The notes beneath the pieces are model-generated. The model did no database searches, had not been told where the DNA came from, and worked only from the letters and a program-made list of their open reading frames with translations. From Aquiflexum balticum DSM 16537 (GTDB lineage Bacteria > Bacteroidota > Bacteroidia > Cytophagales > Cyclobacteriaceae), in assembly GCF_900176595.1 (NCBI RefSeq), contig NZ_LT838813.1:1426001-1490000 (forward strand): a stretch of 64,000 bases of DNA. Reading direction: 5' to 3'. Of this stretch, positions 55,678 through 63,265 are shown piece by piece. Numbering within the stretch: position 1 is the stretch's first letter; each line of letters starts with the position of its first letter. A program made the position numbers and the translations under genes.

Positions 55678-56907
55678 ATGAAAAACACCTATATAAATTG
55701 CCTTTTTCTACTGATCCTTTTGGGATGGAGTAAGTCTGGAAGCCTACTTGCACAGGATGTTTCTATCCAAATCGGAGTTCATGAAACTATCCAATCTGAG
55801 ATACTTCTTGAAAGCAGACCCCTGTTGATTCACTTGCCGGATGGCTATCAGACTTCTACTGCATCCTATCCGGTTTTGTACCTGCTCGATGGTTCGGAAT
55901 ATGGACTATTCAACGCCCTCTCTGATCTGCGAAGGTTGCAGAGCCGAAACTTTGCCCCTGAAATGATCATCGTGGCCATTGAGAATACAGATCGCAACAG
56001 GGATATGATGCCGGTAGTAGTTAGTGGCTATTCCGGTCCGCCAAGGGCTGAGGCTTTTCTTTCTTTTATAGAAAAAGAACTGATTCCATCCATAGAAAAA
56101 ACCTACCGGAGCAACGGACAAAGAATCCTCAAAGGACAGTCTCTAAGTGGTCTTTTTACATTGTATGCCTTGCTTACCAAACCCACCTTATTTGAAGCCT
56201 ATATCGGACACAGTGCCGGTTGGTTTGAAGAAAGCAATGCTTATTTTCTGGACTTGAGCGAAAAGGCTTTTCAAAAACCAGCTGATTTTGAGGGTAGAAA
56301 AATCTTTATGGCCAATTCCCTGAACGATCCCTATGACGCCGATCGGGTAATCCATAAGCAATTGGCGGACTTTTCGGAACTGATCAAATCCCGGTTGGGG
56401 GAAAGGATTTCCTACAAGTATGTCACTTATGCCGATTACGGCCATGTCCCATATCCGGGCTTTTATGATGGGGTCAGATTCATTTTTGAATCTGAGGAAA
56501 CAAGACCTGCAGCCGAATCGGACGAATCAGCGGTCAAGAAATTAGTGGAAAGCTTTTTAACTGCAGTTGGAAACGGCGATTTGGAGGCTATTGAGCCTAT
56601 GTTTTTGCCATGGGCGACCATTGGTGGGGCAAGTTTGAGGGAAGGAAAGTGGACCACCTTTACCACCACAATTGAAGATTATTTGGCCAGTAAAAACGAA
56701 AACCCATCCCGATTTACCGAACCGGTATCCAATTACACCATCCATATCAGCGAAGGTCAATTGGCTTTTGTGAAGGCAGATGCCATCCTCTACCGGGAGG
56801 GGAAAGCCCAATCCCATAATATGGATTATTTCACTTTACTGAAAGAAAATGGAACCTGGAAATTTCTGAGTGCCGCTTACACCGCAAAGCCGATAATCAT
56901 TAAATAA
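55678..56907 (+). CDS. Exported esterase (esterase D-like) with NTF2-like C-terminal domain
   Basis: 409 residues with a signal ending LLAQ. The N-terminal domain is an alpha/beta hydrolase of the putative-esterase type: HLPDGYQTSTASYPVLYLLD, then GQSLSGLF with Ser155 and a likely His in ADYGHVPYPG. From about residue 285 a SnoaL/NTF2-like domain follows (VKKLVESFLTAVGNGDLEAI, GTWKFLSAAY). It sits in the operon 11 bp before and after DUF6090-type genes. Substrate unknown; the fusion adds one more NTF2-like domain to the locus. Confidence 0.8.
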   Translation: MKNTYINCLFLLILLGWSKSGSLLAQDVSIQIGVHETIQSEILLESRPLLIHLPDGYQTSTASYPVLYLLDGSEYGLFNALSDLRRLQSRNFAPEMIIVAIENTDRNRDMMPVVVSGYSGPPRAEAFLSFIEKELIPSIEKTYRSNGQRILKGQSLSGLFTLYALLTKPTLFEAYIGHSAGWFEESNAYFLDLSEKAFQKPADFEGRKIFMANSLNDPYDADRVIHKQLADFSELIKSRLGERISYKYVTYADYGHVPYPGFYDGVRFIFESEETRPAAESDESAVKKLVESFLTAVGNGDLEAIEPMFLPWATIGGASLREGKWTTFTTTIEDYLASKNENPSRFTEPVSNYTIHISEGQLAFVKADAILYREGKAQSHNMDYFTLLKENGTWKFLSAAYTAKPIIIK

Positions 56908-56918
56908 TAAGGATTCCT

Positions 56919-57647
56919 ATGATCAAATTCTTCCGCAAAATCCGCCAAAAGCTCCTTCATCAAAACCGAATCACCCAATACCTGGTCTATGCTGTAGGAG
57001 AAATCTTCCTCGTTGTCATCGGGATATTGATTGCCCTGCAGGTCAACAATGCCAATCAGAGAAGACTGGACAATATCAGACGAAACGAATACATCATTAG
57101 GATTAAGGGTGATATTGAATCTGACCTTAAACAACTTGACCAACTGGCGGATGTGTTGGGAATAGAAAATCTGGAGAATATTGATCGATATTTCCAGTTT
57201 TTTAACCAGGGAGGTCAGCCCGTTGATTCCTTTGTAGACAGCGCTCTTCGGACACCTTTAAATAGATTTAGATACCTCCCAAACCGACATTCTTTTGAGG
57301 ATATGAAATCCTCAGGCAACATTCAATTTCTTACAGATGAACAAAGAGGTGCCCTAGCTGACCTTATTGCCCAGCAAGATTTCACCATCATCATATTTGA
57401 AAAAATGATTGACCAGATCAACCTGGAGGATTATAGTGCCCGCGGCTATTTGGATATGGACGACGATCCCAGTGTATTTTATCAAATATTGGGTGTAAAA
57501 ATCAGCCCTGAAGATCAAATCAAAGGATTACACCATCTGCACAATAAGATGAAATGGAGTCGCTCTTTGGGCACGGCTGCAGACGAACAACGAATTGTCA
57601 TCCGGGACAAATCCAATAAAATCTTAGCGCTATTTTCAAAAAAATAA
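56919..57647 (+). CDS. DUF6090 family protein, array copy 1
   Basis: 242 residues. MIKFFRKIRQKLLHQNRI, membrane helix about 22-42 (VGEIFLVVIGILIALQ), QVNNANQRR. Family motif FEDMKSSGNIQFLTDEQRGA at about 126-145. Gap 1 bp to the next gene. First of ten tandem members. Confidence 0.83.
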   Translation: MIKFFRKIRQKLLHQNRITQYLVYAVGEIFLVVIGILIALQVNNANQRRLDNIRRNEYIIRIKGDIESDLKQLDQLADVLGIENLENIDRYFQFFNQGGQPVDSFVDSALRTPLNRFRYLPNRHSFEDMKSSGNIQFLTDEQRGALADLIAQQDFTIIIFEKMIDQINLEDYSARGYLDMDDDPSVFYQILGVKISPEDQIKGLHHLHNKMKWSRSLGTAADEQRIVIRDKSNKILALFSKK

Positions 57648-57648
57648 A

Positions 57649-58434
57649 ATGATCAATCTGTTTCGAAAAATCCGCCAAAAACTTCTCGCCGACCTGCCTG
57701 CCAGTAAGGCTGGAAACCGGGTCACCCGCTACTTAGTCTACGCCTTGGGAGAAATCATCCTTGTGGTCATTGGTATTTTGATTGCCCTTCAATTAAATAT
57801 TCAAAAAGAAGAGAATAAAGAAAAGAAAGTAATAGAGCAGCTTTTAAAAGGCATTCAGGCTGATTTGAAATTAGAAGTTGAACGTATTGATTTTCTGCAG
57901 GCTTACTATGGTGATATTACTAATGGTATTCAACAAATTCTTTTAAATTACCAAGGAAAAGAAAGCAATACCAATCAAGAGCTGGGGCAATATTTTCTGA
58001 ACACTTTTGAATTCCGAAAATTTTCAAAATTTAATACCAACTATCAGACATTTTACGGAAGTGGCCTATTGCAGGAAATTGAAGACAAAACACTTTCAGA
58101 AGAAATTATCACTTACTATTCCAAACAATTCTTAGAGTGGTCTTTAGAAATTTACCAACAAAAGGCCAGCTCCTTTGATTTTAACGATGCCCCTGAATTT
58201 AACCCATTGGATAAACTTCAGCGAGGGGCCAATTATCAATTTATTCCCAATTTCCGATTGGATGTTGGAGATTTTTATACCACCGATTTTAAAGAATTTA
58301 TAAAAGAACCACAAGTATTAAACTTCCTGGTAGATCTGCTCCATCAGAGTGAATTGGTTTTTAATAATCTTAAAACCTATCAAGAAACAAACCTGACTTT
58401 ATCAAAACGAATACAAAAATACCTTGATCAATGA
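57649..58434 (+). CDS. DUF6090 family protein, array copy 2 (with palindromic insertion)
   Basis: 261 residues. The N-terminus RQKLLADLPASKAGNRVTRYL contains the 7-residue insertion DLPASKAG between the basic start and the membrane helix. Motif YQTFYGSGLLQEIEDKTLSE at about 139-158. The stop overlaps the next start by 4 bp. Confidence 0.83.
   Translation: MINLFRKIRQKLLADLPASKAGNRVTRYLVYALGEIILVVIGILIALQLNIQKEENKEKKVIEQLLKGIQADLKLEVERIDFLQAYYGDITNGIQQILLNYQGKESNTNQELGQYFLNTFEFRKFSKFNTNYQTFYGSGLLQEIEDKTLSEEIITYYSKQFLEWSLEIYQQKASSFDFNDAPEFNPLDKLQRGANYQFIPNFRLDVGDFYTTDFKEFIKEPQVLNFLVDLLHQSELVFNNLKTYQETNLTLSKRIQKYLDQ
57693..57713 (+). repeat. 21-bp palindromic coding insertion, copy 1
   Basis: CCTGCCTGCCAGTAAGGCTGG, with arms CCTGCC and GGCTGG around AGTAA. 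Insertion length is a multiple of 3, so the frame is kept; it adds 7 residues relative to copies lacking it. Confidence 0.78.
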
Positions 58435-59171
58435 TAAAATTTTTCCGCAAAATCCGCCAAAAGTTGCTCTCTCAAAATAGGGTAACCCAATATTTGGTTT
58501 ATGCCTTAGGTGAAATTTTCCTGGTTGTTATCGGGATATTGATTGCGCTGCAGATCAATAACTGGAATGAAGACCAAAAACTTCAAAAAAAGGAAAAATT
58601 GTACTTGGACAGACTCAAAGGAGAGGCCATATGGAATATCGATATTCTAGATAATCAAATTAAATTGTATGAAAGTAACGCGTCGAATCTGGATTCTCTT
58701 GCTTTTTTATTGAGCAATTCGGCTCCAAATAATGAACAGTTTAGAATTCCTGCGACGCCTTTTTTTATAAGTGCATGGCTTTTGAAAAACTCTGCCTATA
58801 CCGAGTTAGTATCCTCCGGTTCATTGGGTATTCTCTCTGATGTCAAATTGCGCGAAATACTGGATGAAGTAGCTAGCTTCCAAACCATCACAATCGAGAC
58901 ACTCCATTACTGGAGAGACCTATCGGTTGCAGATGCCCCTCTTTTCCAGCCCTACAGAATCCAAAAAATCCTTATAGTCAATGGAGACACCACCAAATCT
59001 ATGAGCCTGGATTACGAACGTATGATAGGGCAAGGGGAGGTCATCGCCGGAATACAGTTTTGGAGACTCGCTAACCAAAAGTTTGCAGAAGGCATTGTTG
59101 AGTTTAGAACGCACTACTTTAAAATTCTCGAACGAATCAACTGCCTGGAAAAAAACAATTGTCCAAACTGA
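58431..59171 (+). CDS. DUF6090 family protein, array copy 3
   Basis: 246 residues. MIKFFRKIRQKLLSQNRVTQ, membrane helix about 22-42, QINNWNEDQK. Motif YTELVSSGSLGILSDVKLRE at about 123-142. The 3' end overlaps no gene; the next start is 4 bp later. Confidence 0.84.
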   Translation: MIKFFRKIRQKLLSQNRVTQYLVYALGEIFLVVIGILIALQINNWNEDQKLQKKEKLYLDRLKGEAIWNIDILDNQIKLYESNASNLDSLAFLLSNSAPNNEQFRIPATPFFISAWLLKNSAYTELVSSGSLGILSDVKLREILDEVASFQTITIETLHYWRDLSVADAPLFQPYRIQKILIVNGDTTKSMSLDYERMIGQGEVIAGIQFWRLANQKFAEGIVEFRTHYFKILERINCLEKNNCPN

Positions 59172-59175
59172 TACC

Positions 59176-59931
59176 ATGATCCAACTCTTCCGCAAAATCC
59201 GCCAAAAACTCCTCACCGACCTGCCTGCCAGTAAGGCAGGAAATCGGGTTACTCGTTACCTCGCCTATGCCATTGGCGAAATACTCCTGGTAGTGATTGG
59301 AATATTGATCGCTTTGCAGGTCAATAACTGGAATGAAAGCCGAAAAATGAAAATCAATGAACAAGCATACCTTCTGAGCCTGAAAGAAGACTTGCAGGAA
59401 GATATAGCTTTTAATAAAAGAAATGTTTTGTCACGTTTTGAAAAAAAAGTCGAAGCTCTAAAAATAGGTAAAGCATATTATCAAGGTAACTATCAGTTTC
59501 AAGACACGGTTCTTTTTTTAAATACCTTGGGCTATGGAGGTGTTTTTGGAAGAGTGGTTTGGGCATTTAAAAAAAATACCTACAATCAACTATTGAATAC
59601 CGGCCAATTTAAAGAAATAGAGAATGATTCACTTAGAGCCGTTATAATAGACTATTATAATCTTCTTAATACGCTTGAAGAAAGCGGTGAAAATAAAGAA
59701 ACGGGCTACATTAAGTACACAAACTCACTGAGACCATTTAATAGGGAGGATACGGTTAATATTTCCGAATTTGATCAAAAATTATTCCTGTCTAAGGTCA
59801 AAACTGAAGAGTTTTATATGCTTCTAAATTTAGAATTGAATTTAGCCTATGATATTAAAAACAAATGTCTTGTTGTAAATGAAAGGGCAGAAAAACTTAT
59901 CAAATTAATCGAAATTCAAACAGATAAATGA
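59176..59931 (+). CDS. DUF6090 family protein, array copy 4 (with palindromic insertion)
   Basis: 251 residues from ATG 59176 (an upstream extension from 59083 lies inside copy 3). N-terminus RQKLLTDLPASKAGNRVTRY. Motif YNQLLNTGQFKEIENDSLRA at about 135-154. The stop overlaps the next start by 4 bp. Confidence 0.84.
   Translation: MIQLFRKIRQKLLTDLPASKAGNRVTRYLAYAIGEILLVVIGILIALQVNNWNESRKMKINEQAYLLSLKEDLQEDIAFNKRNVLSRFEKKVEALKIGKAYYQGNYQFQDTVLFLNTLGYGGVFGRVVWAFKKNTYNQLLNTGQFKEIENDSLRAVIIDYYNLLNTLEESGENKETGYIKYTNSLRPFNREDTVNISEFDQKLFLSKVKTEEFYMLLNLELNLAYDIKNKCLVVNERAEKLIKLIEIQTDK
59220..59240 (+). repeat. 21-bp palindromic coding insertion, copy 2
   Basis: CCTGCCTGCCAGTAAGGCAGG, with perfect arms CCTGCC and GGCAGG. 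Encodes LPASKAG. Confidence 0.82.
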
Positions 59932-60617
59932 TCTCTTTCTTCCGAAAAATCCGCCAAAAGCTCCTCGAGGGGAACAAAACAGCCAATTACCTTAAATACG
60001 CCGCAGGTGAAATTTTTTTGGTTGTCATCGGTATTTTGATCGCCTTGCAAGTCAATAATTGGAATGAGGATAGGAAAGCTCTGCGTTCAGAAGAACAATT
60101 CCTAAAAAACATCAAATCTGAACTAATAAGAGACAAGGAATACCTAAGGAAAATAAAGGATTTAGCCCATCACAAAATCCAGTTATTTGAACAGCTGAAA
60201 ACGAAACTACCCGACATATATTATACGGACAAACCACTATTAGATTCACTGATGCGGGAGTATTTCATAAACTTGGAGACCTTCTTTCCCTTAACTGGGA
60301 CCTTTGATGCAGGAGTGTCCGGCAATGAAATAAGCAGCTATCGGAATGAAGTTTTGAAAACCCAGGTGTTCAATTTATATAATGCCTCTTACGGCCGATT
60401 GAATAGATACCGGGATATTATGATTGACCGTTGGGATTATTTTGTAAGGTCATACAGTTACGAACGTTTTTCCGGCCAACTTGGCCAAATGGATGAGAAA
60501 GATCTTGAAAAACTGCAGGGGGACTTGGCTTATATAACCAAAATGTTTGAGCTTTACCTCCAACGACTTACCGAAGCTGACTTGGAAATTCAGCGAATTT
60601 TAGATGAGGAAAATTAA
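59928..60617 (+). CDS. DUF6090 family protein, array copy 5
   Basis: 229 residues. MISFFRKIRQKLLEGNKTANYL, membrane helix about 22-42, QVNNWNEDRK. The SSG motif is altered here (SGNEISSYRNEVLKTQVFNL at about 130-149). The next gene starts 2 bp after the stop. Confidence 0.8.
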   Translation: MISFFRKIRQKLLEGNKTANYLKYAAGEIFLVVIGILIALQVNNWNEDRKALRSEEQFLKNIKSELIRDKEYLRKIKDLAHHKIQLFEQLKTKLPDIYYTDKPLLDSLMREYFINLETFFPLTGTFDAGVSGNEISSYRNEVLKTQVFNLYNASYGRLNRYRDIMIDRWDYFVRSYSYERFSGQLGQMDEKDLEKLQGDLAYITKMFELYLQRLTEADLEIQRILDEEN

Positions 60618-60619
60618 TT

Positions 60620-61345
60620 ATGCTGAACATATTTAGAAAAATCCGCCAAAAACTCCTGCAAGAAGGCCTGCCTGCCGGACAGGAAGGAAAGGTTATAAAC
60701 TATCTCAAATACGCCACTGGTGAAATTTTCCTTGTGGTGATAGGGATTTTAATAGCCCTGAGTATTAACAATTGGAATGAAGACAATAAAAATGCAAAAC
60801 GGGAGCATGCCTTTCTTACCAATCTTCAACAGGACCTAAGATCTGACTCACTTCGGCTGAAGGAAATAAAAGAAAGACTAAAGGTAGCCGTCAGTTACAA
60901 AAGAGTTTTTGAAAGTCAGATGAAAGGAAACGTAACAGACCCGGATTCGTTGAATGCGCATTTTTTAATGCAGTATAATCTTTTGATCGATTTTGTGCCG
61001 AATTCAACCACGGTGGACGAACTCTCAAACAATGGGCTAAACCTTATTTCAAGCCCTTCGCTGCGAAGACAAATCGTCACGCTCTACAATACCTATGATG
61101 ACTTGATTCTAAAACTCAAAATCGGACAGGAGAAAGGTCAATCGGTATTGAACTATGTCAGCCAAAAAGTTATGAACATTAACAGCCCTACCACGGATGA
61201 AATCCGGCATTTGTTGGAAGACAAATTTTATGTAAACCAAACCTACATGAACTTTCTGGCTACCCAATTGAAGGATGCAGACCATGCCCTTCAGCAGTGC
61301 AAAGAAACCCTTTCGATGATTCAAAAAGACTTAGCCCATGATTAG
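60620..61345 (+). CDS. DUF6090 family protein, array copy 6 (with palindromic insertion)
   Basis: 241 residues. N-terminus RQKLLQEGLPAGQEGKVINYL carries the 21-bp insertion in a diverged form. Motif VDELSNNGLNLISSPSLRRQ at about 133-152. Overlaps the next gene by 8 bp. Confidence 0.83.
   Translation: MLNIFRKIRQKLLQEGLPAGQEGKVINYLKYATGEIFLVVIGILIALSINNWNEDNKNAKREHAFLTNLQQDLRSDSLRLKEIKERLKVAVSYKRVFESQMKGNVTDPDSLNAHFLMQYNLLIDFVPNSTTVDELSNNGLNLISSPSLRRQIVTLYNTYDDLILKLKIGQEKGQSVLNYVSQKVMNINSPTTDEIRHLLEDKFYVNQTYMNFLATQLKDADHALQQCKETLSMIQKDLAHD
60667..60687 (+). repeat. 21-bp palindromic coding insertion, copy 3 (diverged)
   Basis: CCTGCCTGCCGGACAGGAAGG, at the same point in the gene as the other three copies; the palindrome is degraded. 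Confidence 0.7.
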
Positions 61346-62069
61346 TTTATTCCGCAAAATCCGCCAAAAACTCCTCTCCGAAAACCGGGTGACACGTTAC
61401 CTGGTCTATGCGATTGGTGAAATTCTTCTAGTTGTGATCGGGATATTGATTGCCTTGAGTATCAACAACTGGAATGAAAACAGAAAAGACAATTTGTTGA
61501 TGAAAAAATATACAGAAAACTTGATCTCAGAATTGAAAAGTGACCTATTGATGTATGATGAGTTGGACGATAGAAACAAGAGAGTGGCTAAAAACATCCA
61601 AAGTTATTTTGCTTACTATAATTCAAATCAACCAAACCTGGACACCTTAATTTCAAAACGGGATACCCTAAAAGCTAATTTGCGGATTTTCGCTTCCTCC
61701 ACCTATACGATTCAGGATTTGATTTCTACCGGCAACCTCAGACTTTTTCCAAGCCAAACTAAAACCGAAATTTTAAAATCTCAGAGAACTCTAGAGGAGA
61801 AGTCCATTTATGTCAAAGAAACCTTCAAGGGAATTACATCTTTAATTCGAGAACTTGACAAAAAAGACGATTTGCTATTTCGACATCACTATTCAACCAA
61901 ACAGCATGAAAGCGTCAGGAATTGGAGATACAATTTGGATTCAGATAAGTACCTACTGGATAACAATTTGTCAGTTAGGTTTTTAAACTTGTTTTCGTTT
62001 CAAGAAAGTGTCAATGATGACCTCAGGAGCGCCTCAAATGAGCTTTTGGACATTCTTAAAATCCTATAA
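61338..62069 (+). CDS. DUF6090 family protein, array copy 7
   Basis: 243 residues. MISLFRKIRQKLLSENRVTR, membrane helix about 22-42, SINNWNENRKDN. Motif IQDLISTGNLRLFPSQTKTE at about 127-146. Next gene starts 13 bp after the stop. Confidence 0.84.
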   Translation: MISLFRKIRQKLLSENRVTRYLVYAIGEILLVVIGILIALSINNWNENRKDNLLMKKYTENLISELKSDLLMYDELDDRNKRVAKNIQSYFAYYNSNQPNLDTLISKRDTLKANLRIFASSTYTIQDLISTGNLRLFPSQTKTEILKSQRTLEEKSIYVKETFKGITSLIRELDKKDDLLFRHHYSTKQHESVRNWRYNLDSDKYLLDNNLSVRFLNLFSFQESVNDDLRSASNELLDILKIL

Positions 62070-62082
62070 ATGAAAGTCGAAA

Positions 62083-62841
62083 ATGATCAGATTCTTCCGC
62101 AAAATCCGATATAAATTACTCAAAGAAAATCGGGTCACCCGGTACCTGGTCTATGCTCTGGGAGAAATTGTACTTGTGGTCATCGGGATATTGATTGCCT
62201 TGAGCATCAATACCTGGAATGAAAATTTGAAAAACAAAAACAAGGAGAAATTGATCCTGCAAGACCTTCATCTGGAATTTCAAAAAAACAAAGAAAAACT
62301 TCAAGCCACGATTAAGCTACATTGGAACGTCCTGAACGGCACCAATGCAGTGCTGGAATTGATCAATGAACCGGAAGATGTTCTCGCAAAACACAATCTG
62401 GACAGCCTTATTGCGATAAGTCTGGATTATGGGGATTTCAGTCCAAGTCAATCCGTCCTTGCAGATTTGATATCTTCAGGCAATCTCAACCTGATTTCCT
62501 CAGAATCGATGCGCCTATTGATTTTTGACTGGGGAAGTGCCATCGAAGAAAAGGAGGAAAGCTACGAAACAATGGATGAGACTAGTCAAAACCTGTTTCT
62601 CCCCTACCTCACAAAAAATGCCTCGATGAAGAACATCGATCAGTATTCCCTCTTGAAGGGAGCGGGAAAATCCAGACTAAACCCTCAAGTCCAAAAGTTG
62701 TTTCAGGAACTGGAATTTGAAAATCATTTGGACAATCAAGCCTGGGGAATCGTCAATTATCTCATTAAATTAGAGCGACTTGAGTCGCTCGCGGACCAAA
62801 TTATTTTTCTGTCAGGCCCTAATTTTGAACCCAAACCATGA
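62083..62841 (+). CDS. DUF6090 family protein, array copy 8
   Basis: 252 residues. MIRFFRKIRYKLLKENRVTR, membrane helix about 22-42, SINTWNEN. Motif LADLISSGNLNLISSESMRL at about 126-145. Overlaps the next gene by 4 bp. Confidence 0.84.
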   Translation: MIRFFRKIRYKLLKENRVTRYLVYALGEIVLVVIGILIALSINTWNENLKNKNKEKLILQDLHLEFQKNKEKLQATIKLHWNVLNGTNAVLELINEPEDVLAKHNLDSLIAISLDYGDFSPSQSVLADLISSGNLNLISSESMRLLIFDWGSAIEEKEESYETMDETSQNLFLPYLTKNASMKNIDQYSLLKGAGKSRLNPQVQKLFQELEFENHLDNQAWGIVNYLIKLERLESLADQIIFLSGPNFEPKP

Positions 62842-63254
62842 TTCTATTCTTTAGAAAAATCCGCCAAAAACTCCTCTCCAACCTGCCTGCCGGCAAGGCA
62901 GGAAATCAGGTCACCCGATATCTGATCTATGCCGTTGGCGAAATCTTCCTTGTGGTTATTGGTATTTTGATCGCATTGAGCATCAATACCTGGAATGAAA
63001 ACCGGAAGGACCGGGCGATGGAAGCCAATTATCTCAAAGGAATTTCGGAAAATCTGGAAGGAAATATTTCAGAATTGGAAGCGCTTATTTTGGATGAAGA
63101 TATTCAAAGCCCCAAGGTCAAAGAATTTACAAACCGTGCCGGATATATCAAGGCCCTTACCTTGGCGAAACGCAGAGATAGGATCAAGTTATTGACGGCT
63201 TCACGCGTTCTGAAAGAGGAAATCCAAAATTATTTAAGCCATCCCAACCTTTAA
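62838..63254 (+). CDS. DUF6090 family protein, array copy 9 (shortened, with palindromic insertion)
   Basis: 138 residues only. N-terminus RQKLLSNLPAGKAGNQVTRYL, membrane helix, SINTWNENRKDR, then a partial match to the motif region (RIKLLTASRVLKEEIQNYL). About 100 residues of the usual middle and C-terminus are missing, suggesting an internal deletion; it is intact enough to be expressed. The next gene starts 11 bp after the stop. Confidence 0.75.
   Translation: MILFFRKIRQKLLSNLPAGKAGNQVTRYLIYAVGEIFLVVIGILIALSINTWNENRKDRAMEANYLKGISENLEGNISELEALILDEDIQSPKVKEFTNRAGYIKALTLAKRRDRIKLLTASRVLKEEIQNYLSHPNL
62882..62902 (+). repeat. 21-bp palindromic coding insertion, copy 4
   Basis: CCTGCCTGCCGGCAAGGCAGG, with arms CCTGCC and GGCAGG. 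Encodes LPAGKAG, located at the same position as the other three copies. Confidence 0.8.
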
Positions 63255-63265
63255 ATAAACTCCCG

